Positions 15,737 through 23,381 of a DNA stretch of 57,640 nucleotides are shown here, in pieces. Both the position numbers and the translations under genes were made by a program. Source of the DNA: RBG-16-66-20 sp035308765 (lineage in GTDB: Bacteria > Pseudomonadota > Gammaproteobacteria > Burkholderiales > SG8-39); the NCBI GenBank assembly GCA_035308765.1, contig DATGGA010000090.1:1-57640 (forward strand), written 5' to 3'. The notes beneath the pieces are model-generated. The model saw nothing but the letters and a program-made list of their open reading frames with translations. It did not search any database and was not told the origin of the DNA. The first letter of the stretch is position 1. Each line of letters starts with the position of its first letter.

Positions 15737-16395
15737 TCGCCGTCGCCGCCAAGCCTTTCGCATTCCGCCTTGAGCCGCGCAGCACGGCGCTCGTCGTGAT
15801 CGACATGCAGCGGGATTTCATCGAGCCCGGCGGATTCGGCGAGACCCTCGGCAACGACGTGCGCCGGCTGCAGGCGGTCATCCCCGCGGTGAAGAAGCTG
15901 CTGGAAATCTGCCGCAAATCGGGACTGACCGTGGTCCACACGCGCGAATCGCATCGCCCCGACCTGTCGGATTGCCCGCCGTCGAAACGCCTGCGGGCGA
16001 ATCCGAAGCTGCGCATCGGCGATGCCGGGCCGATGGGCCGGATACTGGTGCGCGGCGAACCCGGCAGCGAGATCGTGCCCGCGCTCGCCCCCCTGCCGGG
16101 CGAGGTCGTGATCGACAAGCCGGGCAAAGGCGCTTTCTACGCCACCGATCTGGCGGAAATTCTGCGGTTGAAGGGCGTTCGCCAGCTTCTGTTCGCGGGG
16201 GTCACGACGGAAGTCTGCGTCCAGACCACCATGCGCGAGGCGAACGATCGCGGCTATGAGTGCCTGTTGATCGAGGACGCCACGGAAAGCTACTTTGCCG
16301 AATTCAAGCAGGCGGCCCTCGAGATGATCCGCGCGCAGGGCGCGATCGTCGGCTGGACCGCCACCGTCGCTCAACTCGCCGAGGCGCTGGTCTGA
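15733..16395 (+). CDS. Second isochorismatase-like cysteine hydrolase, candidate triuret hydrolase
   Basis: A 220-residue hydrolase with GTG start in a GTGA overlap with the ATPase gene. The triad is Asp24 (ALVVIDMQRDFIEPGGFG), Lys129 (VIDKPGKGAFYATDLAE) and Cys162 (AGVTTEVCVQTTMREAND), plus Gln202 (MIRAQGAIVGW). It is clearly paralogous to the hydrolase at 13443 but lacks its N-terminal DPYPWP segment and has ATESYF where the other has CTGATD. Known biuret-hydrolase clusters can carry a paralogous triuret hydrolase (TrtA), which makes that one candidate; a different ureide substrate is equally open. It sits between the two importers, so it is likely co-expressed with both. Confidence 0.6.
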   Translation: MIAVAAKPFAFRLEPRSTALVVIDMQRDFIEPGGFGETLGNDVRRLQAVIPAVKKLLEICRKSGLTVVHTRESHRPDLSDCPPSKRLRANPKLRIGDAGPMGRILVRGEPGSEIVPALAPLPGEVVIDKPGKGAFYATDLAEILRLKGVRQLLFAGVTTEVCVQTTMREANDRGYECLLIEDATESYFAEFKQAALEMIRAQGAIVGWTATVAQLAEALV

Positions 16396-16477
16396 GCGTT
16401 CCGCGCACGAGTCCACCTGGCATGTTTCCTGCGTCCTCAGGTCCTGCAGGGGATCACTTTTGAAAAGAGAGGCTGGT

Positions 16478-17497
16478 ATGGTAAAGACGATTTCGGCGGT
16501 CAATCCGCGTCCGGATGCGGGCCGACGCCGGGCGCTTCGGGCGCTGGGCGGCCTCGCGCTTGCGGCCTGCGCGGTTCCATGGAAGGCGCGGGCCCAGGCG
16601 GCCCCGAAAATCCGCATCGGCTACTGGCCGATCGCGGCCGGCCTGCCGTTCTACGCCGCCCTGGAAAAGGGCTTTTTCAAGGAAGCCGGCGTCGATGTGG
16701 AAGGAATCAAGTTCGCGGGCCCGCCCCAGATCGTCGAGGGCATGATCGCCGGCAGGGTCGACGGCACCGCCAACGGCACGGCTTCCGCCGCGCTTGCGAT
16801 CGGCGAGCTCGCCTCGCCGGGCCTGCTCAAGATCATCGTATCCAATCCGAGCAACGTGCAGAACGTGCTCGATGAGTTCATCGTCGCCGACAAGAGCGCG
16901 TTCAAGACGATCTCCGACCTCAAGGGCGGGAAGCGCGTCTCCTCCGGGCCCGGCATCCAAAACGTGACGCTCGCGAAAGCGGTGCTGGAAAAGGCCGGCG
17001 TCACGGACGCGACGGTGATCGAACTGCCGATCGGTCAGCATGTCGCGGCGATCGCAGCCGGGCAAATCGACGCCGCCTACACGCTGGAGCCGACCGGGAC
17101 CGTCGGCCGGCTCCAGGGATCCACCCGGATACTCGAGGCCGGCGTCATCGCGAAATACATCCTGGGCGATCCCAGGGCGCCGTGGTTCGGCGGCTCGGCT
17201 TCCCTGGCCAGCGCCTTCATCGCAAAATATCCGGAAGCAACGGCGAAATACATCGCGGCCTACCTGCGCGGCGTCGAATTCATCCGCAAGAGCCCCGCTG
17301 AGGCGCGCGCCTTCCTCAAAGGCTACACCGCGATCGAGGGCTCCCTTACCGCGGAAGTGCCGCTCGCCGCCTACACCACGTACAAGGAGTTCACCGCGAG
17401 TGACATCGCCTACTTCCAGAAATTTTTCGATCTGTTCTCGGACCGGAAAATATTCTCGGCGCGCGTGCCGGTTGGCCCCTTGATCTACAAAGCCTGA
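16478..17497 (+). CDS. NitT/TauT-type ABC transporter substrate-binding protein
   Basis: SsuA/TauA/ThiY-like (NMT1) periplasmic binding protein of 339 residues. The signal region has RRRALRALGGLALAACAV and ends around KARAQA. The mature part begins APKIRIGYWPIAAGLPFYAA, followed by LEKGFFKEAGVDVE, VDGTANGTASAALAIGE and IAAGQIDAAYTLEPTG, the typical ligand-pocket layout. The ATG at 16478 with AGAGAGG before it is preferred over TTG at 16460. Followed by its permease and ATPase. Families in this class carry nitrate, taurine, aliphatic sulfonates, thiamine precursors and small ureides or amides; biuret-type cargo is inferred from position. Confidence 0.88.
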   Translation: MVKTISAVNPRPDAGRRRALRALGGLALAACAVPWKARAQAAPKIRIGYWPIAAGLPFYAALEKGFFKEAGVDVEGIKFAGPPQIVEGMIAGRVDGTANGTASAALAIGELASPGLLKIIVSNPSNVQNVLDEFIVADKSAFKTISDLKGGKRVSSGPGIQNVTLAKAVLEKAGVTDATVIELPIGQHVAAIAAGQIDAAYTLEPTGTVGRLQGSTRILEAGVIAKYILGDPRAPWFGGSASLASAFIAKYPEATAKYIAAYLRGVEFIRKSPAEARAFLKGYTAIEGSLTAEVPLAAYTTYKEFTASDIAYFQKFFDLFSDRKIFSARVPVGPLIYKA

Positions 17498-17500
17498 GGC

Positions 17501-18277
17501 ATGGCCGTTTCGCATCCGCGCAGCTTCGCTGCGGCACGCCTTCTGCCCGCGCTCGGCCCGGCGCTGATGTTCGCCCTATGGTTCGCGGCAGTCGAGTTCC
17601 GCTGGGTCAGTCCCGTGCTCCTGCCGACGCCCCAGGCCACCCTTTCCGCCCTGGCGCAAGGCATCGCCAGCGGTTCGCTGAACCGCGATTTTCTGGTGAC
17701 GGTGCTGCGCACGCTCGAGTCCTTTCTCGTCGCCGCGACGTTGGGCGTGCCCCTGGGAATCCTGCTCGGGAGCAACGAGCGCGCCTACCGCAGCGTGGAG
17801 TTCCTCATCGATTTTTTCCGCTCGACGCCCTCCTCCGCGCTCATTCCGCTGTTCATGATGATTTTCGGCGTCACCGACATCAACAAGATCGCGATCGCGT
17901 CTTTCGCCGCCGTGCTCGTGATCCTCTTCAACAGCGCCTACGGTGTCATGAATGCGCGCAAACAGCGGGTCATGGCCGCGAAGGTCATGGGCGCGAACCG
18001 CTGGCAGATTTTCAAGGACGTGCTTATCTGGGAGAGCCTGCCGCAGACTTTCGTCGGCTTGCGCAGCGGCGTCAGCATGGCGCTGGTGATCGTCATCGTC
18101 GCCGAGATGTTCATCGGTTCGGAAAACGGCCTCGGGCACCGGATCATCGACGCGCAGCAGGTTCTCAATGTGCGCGACATGTACGCCTCGATCCTCGCCG
18201 CCGGAGCGCTCGGCTACGCGCTGAACATCATGTTTCTGGTCGTGGAGAAGCGCCTCGTGCACTGGAGCGGGAAGTAG
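17501..18277 (+). CDS. NitT/TauT-type ABC transporter permease
   Basis: SsuC/TauC-like inner-membrane permease, 258 residues, about six membrane helices. The EAA-type loop contacting the ATPase is seen in VMAAKVMGANRWQIFKDVL, and the sequence FRSTPSSALIPLFMMIFG matches the family. It lies 3 bases after the binding-protein stop and 1 base before the ATPase start. Confidence 0.9.
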   Translation: MAVSHPRSFAAARLLPALGPALMFALWFAAVEFRWVSPVLLPTPQATLSALAQGIASGSLNRDFLVTVLRTLESFLVAATLGVPLGILLGSNERAYRSVEFLIDFFRSTPSSALIPLFMMIFGVTDINKIAIASFAAVLVILFNSAYGVMNARKQRVMAAKVMGANRWQIFKDVLIWESLPQTFVGLRSGVSMALVIVIVAEMFIGSENGLGHRIIDAQQVLNVRDMYASILAAGALGYALNIMFLVVEKRLVHWSGK

Positions 18278-18278
18278 C

Positions 18279-19097
18279 GTGCGCGTCGTCACTCCCGTGG
18301 TGGCGCCGGAAGCCCCGCCCGAGCCCTTCGTGCCCGGTCCGCTTGGCACGCACATCACCATCCGCGGCCTGACCAAATATTTTGCCGGCACCCCCCTCTA
18401 CGACCGCTTCAACCTGGATCTTCCAAAAGGCGAAATCGTCTCGGTGTTCGGACCGAACGGCTGCGGAAAATCCACGCTCATCAACATGATCGCGGGGCTG
18501 CTGCCGCCGGACGCGGGCGAGATCCTGTTCGACGGCAAATCGCTGCGCGACACCAAGATCGGCTACGTGTTCCAGAACTACCGCGATGCGATGTTTCCAT
18601 GGCTGCGCACGATAGACAATATCGGCTATCCGCTGAAGCTCGCCGGCAAGTCCGCGCACCAGGCGCGGCGGCGCGTGGATGAGCTGATCGCCTCCTTCGA
18701 GGTCACCTTCGACCTGAATCGTTACCCGTACGAACTCTCCGGCGGGCAACAGCAGACCGCTTCCATCATGCGCGCGCTCGCTCCGCAACCCGAAGTGCTG
18801 TTCCTGGATGAACCGTTCTCCGCACTCGACTACGAAATGACGCTTTTCATCCGCGACAAGCTGCAGGACGTCTTCATGCGCACGCGGACCACGATGGTCC
18901 TGGTATCCCATGACCTGGAAGAAGCGGTCTATCTCGCCGACCGCATCCTTCTGCTGACCAAGCGACCGACGCGGGTCGCGGAATTTGCGTCGTTCTCCAG
19001 CGTGCGTCCGCGCACCGTGGATACCCTTTCCGACCCGGACTTCATCCGCACGAAGGCGCACTGCCTCGAGGTGTTTCAGCGCGAGGTACGGCGCTAG
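18279..19097 (+). CDS. NitT/TauT-type ABC transporter ATPase
   Basis: SsuB/TauB-like ATPase of 272 residues with all motifs intact: Walker A FGPNGCGKSTLI, Q-loop VFQNYRDAMFPW, signature ELSGGQQQTASIMRAL, Walker B EVLFLDEPFSALDY and the switch His in VLVSHDLEEAV. Start is GTG at 18279, one base after the permease stop. Last gene of the ureide import and hydrolysis operon (10330-19097). Confidence 0.92.
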   Translation: MRVVTPVVAPEAPPEPFVPGPLGTHITIRGLTKYFAGTPLYDRFNLDLPKGEIVSVFGPNGCGKSTLINMIAGLLPPDAGEILFDGKSLRDTKIGYVFQNYRDAMFPWLRTIDNIGYPLKLAGKSAHQARRRVDELIASFEVTFDLNRYPYELSGGQQQTASIMRALAPQPEVLFLDEPFSALDYEMTLFIRDKLQDVFMRTRTTMVLVSHDLEEAVYLADRILLLTKRPTRVAEFASFSSVRPRTVDTLSDPDFIRTKAHCLEVFQREVRR

Positions 19098-19135
19098 CAC
19101 TCGTGCATTGCGCCTGCCGGCGGGCATGTTCGATC

Positions 19136-19153
19136 TGTCGCCCAGCGGCGACA
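19136..19153 (+). other. Hairpin after the importer operon
   Basis: TGTCGCC and GGCGACA with a four-base loop form a perfect 7-bp stem, 38 bases after the last ATPase stop. No T-run follows, so it is at best a weak or Rho-assisted terminator. Confidence 0.3.
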
Positions 19154-19254
19154 AGGGGGCGGAACGCTCCCTTGTAAAATGGGGCTGCTCCACTTTCCCG
19201 CTGGCGGCCCTTTCCATCCCAAGCGGGCTCCCTCTCAACCGAGGAGGATCCAGC

Positions 19255-20463
19255 ATGCAGGAGATCGGATGGTTCCTGCCCTCTTGGCCCCTGCAGTTCG
19301 GCCAGCTTGCCCTGTTCGGCATGCTGCTGATCGCGGGCCTGCTGGGAGGCGAACTGGCGAACCGCGTCGCGTCGCTGCCGCGGGTCACCGGCTACGTTCT
19401 CGTCGGCATCGCCTGCGGCCCGCACGCGCTCGACCTGGTACATGCGCCGCTGTTTGCCGGAGCGCGCGTGTTCATCGACCTCGCGCTGGGCATGATCGTG
19501 TTCGAGCTCGGCCACCGCTTCGACTTCGACTGGCTCGGGCGCAATCGCTGGCTTGCGCTCGCCGCGCTAGGCGAAAGCCTCGGCGCCTTCTTTGCGATCT
19601 ACGCCGCGCTGATGTACTTCGACTATCCGTCCCTGCTCGCAGCCGCCGCCGCCGCCGTGGGCACGGCAACCTCGCCGGCGGTGGTGCTCGTGGTTGCGCA
19701 AGAGCTGCGCGCCTCCGGGCAAATCACCGAGCGCATGCTGCTGTTCACCGCGGTCAATTGCGTGTTCGCCTATGTCGCGCTGACGCTGCTGCTGCCCTTC
19801 CTCCATCTGGAGCATGAGGCGAGCTGGCGCTCGGCGATCCTGCACCCGCTGTACCTCCTGGCCGGCGCGGGATTGCTGGGATTCATCGGCAGCCAGTTTC
19901 TGCTCGGGCTCGCTAAATGGCTGGGCAAACGGGAGGACCGTCAGTTCGTCCTGTTCGTGGCTCTCGTGGTGCTGGTGGTCGGATGCGCGCGGGCGCTGAA
20001 CATTCCAGTGGTTGTCGCGCTGCTGACGCTCGGCATGCTCGCCCGCAACCTAGACTACGATCACGTCCTGCTGCCGCTGCGTTTCGGCCATGCCAGCCAG
20101 CTCCTGTTCGTGGTTCTGTTCGTCCTGTCCGGCGCCAGCCTCGACTTCGGCGGGCTGGAAACGGTCGCCGTCGTGACCGCGGTGTTCGTCGCGGTGCGCT
20201 TCCTCGGCAAGGCGGTCGCGATCCTCGCGCTCGGACGCCTGTCCGGGCTGCGCGCAGGGGGCGCCGGGCTGCTGTCGCTGTCGCTGCTGCCGATGTCGGG
20301 GATCGCGGTGGTCATGGTCTACGACACCGCGGCGCTCTACCCGCGCTTCGGCGCCGAACTGGCGGCGGTCGTGCTGTCCGCCTCGGCGCTGCTCGAGTTG
20401 CTCGGCCCGCTCGCGACGCAGTTTGCGCTGCGCAGGGCGGGCGAGGCCCACCCGGAGGCATGA
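19255..20463 (+). CDS. Cation:proton antiporter (CPA2, KefB/Na+/H+ exchanger type)
   Basis: A 402-residue polytopic membrane protein with about 12 helices (Na_H_Exchanger domain). Visible family features include the repeated GMLLIAGLLGGELANR, TGYVLVGIACGPHALDL, LALGMIVFELGHRFD and the central LLAAAAAAVGTATSPAVVLV. A GAGGAGG ribosome site lies before the ATG at 19255. There is no C-terminal TrkA-N domain, so regulation by NAD is not expected in this chain. It is followed directly by the ybdK-like gene. The exchanged ion (Na+ or K+) cannot be told. Confidence 0.85.
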   Translation: MQEIGWFLPSWPLQFGQLALFGMLLIAGLLGGELANRVASLPRVTGYVLVGIACGPHALDLVHAPLFAGARVFIDLALGMIVFELGHRFDFDWLGRNRWLALAALGESLGAFFAIYAALMYFDYPSLLAAAAAAVGTATSPAVVLVVAQELRASGQITERMLLFTAVNCVFAYVALTLLLPFLHLEHEASWRSAILHPLYLLAGAGLLGFIGSQFLLGLAKWLGKREDRQFVLFVALVVLVVGCARALNIPVVVALLTLGMLARNLDYDHVLLPLRFGHASQLLFVVLFVLSGASLDFGGLETVAVVTAVFVAVRFLGKAVAILALGRLSGLRAGGAGLLSLSLLPMSGIAVVMVYDTAALYPRFGAELAAVVLSASALLELLGPLATQFALRRAGEAHPEA

Positions 20464-21576
20464 ATGGAATTCAGCCCCTCGCAGCGGCTCAGCCTCGGCA
20501 TCGAATTGGAACTGCAACTGGTGCGCGCCCATGACCGGGACCTCGCGCACGAGGCCGGCGACCTGATCGAACGCCTGGCGAAGAAGCAGATCCCGGGCGC
20601 AGTCAAACCGGAGGTGACCCTAAGCATGATCGAGCTGAACAGCTCGATCCAGACCTCCTTCGCGGGCGCGCTGGCGGAACTGGAGGCGCAGCGCGCCGTG
20701 GTCTGCGAGGCGGCCGGCTTGCTCAACCTCGGGGTCTGCGGCGGCGGCGCGCATCCGTTCCATGACTGGTCGGAGCGGCGCGTCCATCCGGCCGAGCGCT
20801 TCAAGGCGGTTACCGAGCGCTACGGCTACCTGGCCAAGCAGTTCACGGTGTTCGGCCAGCACATCCACATCGGCTGCGCGGGCGGCGACGAGGCCGTGTA
20901 CCTGGTGCACATGCTCACGCGCTACATGCCGCATTTCATCGCACTGTCGGCCTCTTCGCCTTTCTCCCAGGGCGAGGACACGTCGTTCCAGTCCTCGCGC
21001 CTGACCGCGGTGAGCGCGTTTCCGCTCTCGGGCCACATGCCGTTCGTGGCCGACTGGCCTGCGTTCCTGGAGTACTTCGAGGTCATGCGCGGCTACGGCA
21101 TCGTCGAGGGCATGAAGGATTTCTACTGGGATATCCGCCCCAAGCCCGAGTACGGCACCATCGAAATCCGTGTTTGCGATACGCCGCTCACGGTGCGCCG
21201 CGCGGCGCTGCTGGCTGCCTACGCCCAGGCGCTCGCCGCCTGGCTGCTCGAAGAGCGCAGCCGCGCGCCGTCCCCGGCGGTGTACCAGGTGAACGCCTTC
21301 AACCGCTTCGAGGCCTGCCGCTTCGGCTGTCTCGGCCAGATGGTCGACCCTTTCGAGCGCCGCAGGATAGAAATCGGGGCTGACTTTCTCAATACCGCCG
21401 CGGCGGTGATGCCGCACGCGGCCCGGCTCGGCAGCGTCGAAGCGGTACGTGAACTCGCCAACGATGTGCGGCGCAGCTACTCGGATGCGGGCTGGCTGCG
21501 CTCCCGCCTGGCGGCTTCAGGCTCGCTGCCCGACGTGGTGCGCGAAGCGGCCGAACTCTGGGGCACCCGTCCGTAG
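20464..21576 (+). CDS. ybdK: YbdK-type carboxylate-amine ligase (glutamate-cysteine ligase family 2)
   Basis: GCS2-family enzyme of 370 residues. The signature is visible as LGIELELQLV at the N-terminus, KPEVTLSMIELNSSIQ, FGQHIHIGCAGGDEAVYL (metal and substrate site), and WDIRPKPEYGTIEIRVCDTP. E. coli YbdK has weak gamma-glutamylcysteine ligase activity in vitro; its true role is unsettled. The ATG follows the antiporter stop immediately, so both belong to one operon. Confidence 0.9.
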   Translation: MEFSPSQRLSLGIELELQLVRAHDRDLAHEAGDLIERLAKKQIPGAVKPEVTLSMIELNSSIQTSFAGALAELEAQRAVVCEAAGLLNLGVCGGGAHPFHDWSERRVHPAERFKAVTERYGYLAKQFTVFGQHIHIGCAGGDEAVYLVHMLTRYMPHFIALSASSPFSQGEDTSFQSSRLTAVSAFPLSGHMPFVADWPAFLEYFEVMRGYGIVEGMKDFYWDIRPKPEYGTIEIRVCDTPLTVRRAALLAAYAQALAAWLLEERSRAPSPAVYQVNAFNRFEACRFGCLGQMVDPFERRRIEIGADFLNTAAAVMPHAARLGSVEAVRELANDVRRSYSDAGWLRSRLAASGSLPDVVREAAELWGTRP

Positions 21577-21588
21577 CTCCGCTCCGCG

Positions 21589-22119
21589 TTATTCGCGCGG
21601 CAGCAGCAGTGTGAACGTGCTGCCCTTTCCGGGCTCGCTGTGGAGGCCGATCTTTCCGCCCAGCAGACCGGCAAGCCTCTGGCAGACATGCAGTCCGAGG
21701 CCGGTGTCCCCAGCGCGCGCGGGCCTTGCCGCCTCGACCCCGGGGGAAGCGGAAAACAGCCGGGCCTGATCACCGGGACCGATGCCGACACCGGTATCCG
21801 CCACGGTTATCTCGATCATCTTTTCCCCCTCTACCGTGCGCAGGCCCAGGCTGAGGCGGGCGCTTCCCAGCGGCGTGGACTTGATTGCGTTTCTGAGAAG
21901 ACTGAGGACGATGTGGCTGAATACGCGCCGGTCGGTCCAGGCCATGACATCCTCGTTGGGCATCGTGACCAGCAACTGCAGGCCCTTGCCGGCCGCCAGG
22001 GGGCGCAACGAAGCTGCCGCGGCCTCGAGCAGGCCCTGGAACACGGTCGGCTCGCGATGCAAATCGAGTTTGCCCACCTCGATCTGCATCATGTCGTGCC
22101 GGTTCAAGGGAACTATCAA
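21589..22119 (-). CDS. Truncated sensor histidine kinase (HATPase part only)
   Basis: A 176-residue C-terminal kinase fragment: residual dimerisation helix (MMQIEVGKLDLHREP), then the ATPase domain with N-box LLRNAIKST, G1 DTGVGIG, and G2 TGLGLHVCQRLAGLLGG. No sensor domain and no phospho-accepting His are present. The start is a TTG that overlaps the stop of the LuxR-type stub (TTGA), so expression by coupling is possible, but the gene looks like a decayed copy. An ATP-binding domain alone could still act as a partner or be non-functional. Confidence 0.6.
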   Translation of the reverse strand: MIVPLNRHDMMQIEVGKLDLHREPTVFQGLLEAAAASLRPLAAGKGLQLLVTMPNEDVMAWTDRRVFSHIVLSLLRNAIKSTPLGSARLSLGLRTVEGEKMIEITVADTGVGIGPGDQARLFSASPGVEAARPARAGDTGLGLHVCQRLAGLLGGKIGLHSEPGKGSTFTLLLPRE

Positions 22120-22361
22120 TCGAGCGAGACGATTCCGTGCCGGATGGCGTATTTGACGAGCGACGACAGGCCTCCGATGCCGAGCTTGCGCATCAGGCGC
22201 AGGCGGTAGGTCTCGACAGTGCGCGGCGACAGGCCCAGGATCGCGGCCACCTCCAGATTGGTCTTGCCGTCGGCCACCAGCCTGACGATTTCGCGCTCGG
22301 TGTCCGTGAGGCTATCCACGGCGCCGGCACCGCGCCGGCGAGGCGCGTCACGCCTGGACAC
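22116..22361 (-). CDS. Solo LuxR-type HTH protein, probable truncated response regulator
   Basis: An 81-residue protein made almost only of a GerE/LuxR helix-turn-helix: SLTDTEREIVRLVADGKTN, LEVAAILGLSPRTVETYRLR, LMRKLGIGGLSSLVKYAIRH. It is 44/65 identical (hand aligned) to the C-terminal domain of the complete regulator at 22459-23103, so it is likely a duplicated copy that lost its receiver domain. Start is GTG at 22361. It could still bind the same DNA sites. Confidence 0.6.
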   Translation of the reverse strand: MSRRDAPRRRGAGAVDSLTDTEREIVRLVADGKTNLEVAAILGLSPRTVETYRLRLMRKLGIGGLSSLVKYAIRHGIVSLD

Positions 22362-22458
22362 GGCGGATATTGTCCGAAACGGCGATCCGGGGAAAATGCA
22401 TCCGCGAATCCTAAAGACCGCGGGCGGGGTTGAATATCGTGAGACTACGACAACTTGG

Positions 22459-23103
22459 CTATTCCGGCGTGGTGATCCCGTGGCGAATCGCGAACTTGAC
22501 CAGAGACGGCAGGTCTTCGATGCCGAGTTTTTGCATCAGGCGCCAGCGGTAGGTTTCTACCGAGCGCGGCGACAGGTGCAGGATTGCGGCGGCCTCTGCA
22601 TTGGATTTTCCCTCGGCCACCAGTTGCAGGGTCTCGCGCTCGCGAGAGGTCAGGCTGTCGATCGCGCTGACGCCGCCCAGCCCGCCCGGGTATTCCGCGA
22701 CGATTTTCTCGCCGACCCCGCTGCCTATGAACAGCCGCCCGGCCGCGACCGCCTTCACCGCCCGCACCACTTCTTCTCCCACGGATTCCTTGAAGACGTA
22801 GCCGCGCGCCCCCGCGAGCAGCGCCTCCCGGATGACGTCCGCGGAAGAATGCATGGAAAGCATCACGACGCCCGTGCCAGGGACCCTTTTCGCGAGAGTC
22901 CGCGTCGCTTCGATGCCGTTCATTGCCGGCATCGATACATCCATTACCACGACGTCGGGCAGGAACTCCATGGTCTTCTCGACCGCGTCGCGGCCGTCGT
23001 CGGCAACCGCGATCACGCTGATGGCGTCGTCGGTTTCGAGGAGCCGGCGCACGCCGTCGCGCAGAACGCCGTGATCGTCAGCGAGCAGAACTCTTGTTCT
23101 CAC
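22459..23103 (-). CDS. NarL/FixJ-type response regulator
   Basis: A 214-residue regulator. The receiver domain has the acidic pair in LLADDHG, phospho-acceptor Asp55 (VVVMDVSMPAMNG) and the conserved Lys in YVFKESVGEE. The C-terminal LuxR-type HTH is DSLTSRERETLQLVAEGKSN, then AAAILHLSPRSVETYRWRLM. Start is GTG at 23103, overlapping the 3' end of the kinase stub at 23078-23181, as expected for a kinase-regulator operon. Its cognate kinase is broken by the tRNA junction, so its phosphate source is unknown. Confidence 0.9.
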   Translation of the reverse strand: MRTRVLLADDHGVLRDGVRRLLETDDAISVIAVADDGRDAVEKTMEFLPDVVVMDVSMPAMNGIEATRTLAKRVPGTGVVMLSMHSSADVIREALLAGARGYVFKESVGEEVVRAVKAVAAGRLFIGSGVGEKIVAEYPGGLGGVSAIDSLTSRERETLQLVAEGKSNAEAAAILHLSPRSVETYRWRLMQKLGIEDLPSLVKFAIRHGITTPE

Positions 23104-23181
23104 CCCTGTTGGACAACTGGAGTTCGATCAGGGTTCCGGCGCCGGGCGTCGACTGCAACCGGAACTTCGCGCCCAGCGCGG
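23078..23181 (-). pseudogene. 3' stub of a sensor histidine kinase cut at a tRNA gene
   Basis: The frame ending at 23078 reads ATALGAKFRLQSTPGAGT, then LIELQLSNRGENKSSAR and stop. This is the typical last strand and helix of a NarX/UhpB-type HATPase domain (GAxFxLxSxPGxGTxIxLxLP). It continues into the response regulator start by a 26-base overlap. Its upstream side ends exactly at the CCA end of tRNA-Ser(UGA), so about the whole kinase is missing. This is best read as a deletion or replacement that used the tRNA 3' end as junction. Confidence 0.65.
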
Positions 23182-23269
23182 TGGCGGAGAGTGAGGGATT
23201 CGAACCCCCGAGCCCTTGCGGGCTAACGGTTTTCAAGACCGCCGCATTCGACCGCTCTGCCAACTCTCC
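23182..23269 (-). tRNA. tRNA-Ser (anticodon UGA)
   Basis: Class II tRNA on the minus strand: acceptor GGAGAGT pairs with ACTCTCC, discriminator G, encoded CCA (23184-23182). Anticodon loop CTTGAAA gives UGA. The long variable arm is AGCCC...GGGCT and the T loop GGTTCGAATCC. Its 3' end touches the kinase stub. Confidence 0.95.
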
Positions 23270-23353
23270 TTGAAATATCGTCCTGACGCCCCCATTTTAA
23301 CCTTTTGCCGGATGAGGCTTTGCGGTTGAAACTTACCCGGCCCCGGATAGTCT

Positions 23354-23376
23354 TATACTTGCGTCCAACTAGGAGG
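23354..23376 (+). promoter_or_regulatory. Candidate -10 box and ribosome site of the BI-1 gene
   Basis: TATACT at 23354-23359 is a good -10 element, and AGGAGG at 23371-23376 is a perfect ribosome site before the ATG at 23382. The matching -35 region (CTTACC, 17 bases upstream) is weak. Confidence 0.4.
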
Positions 23377-23381
23377 CATCA

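Noticed and set aside
23078..23263. A 61-residue protein spanning the tRNA-Ser gene
   Set aside because: The first part is the tRNA itself read as codons; only the last 34 or so residues are coding-like, and those are a kinase remnant.
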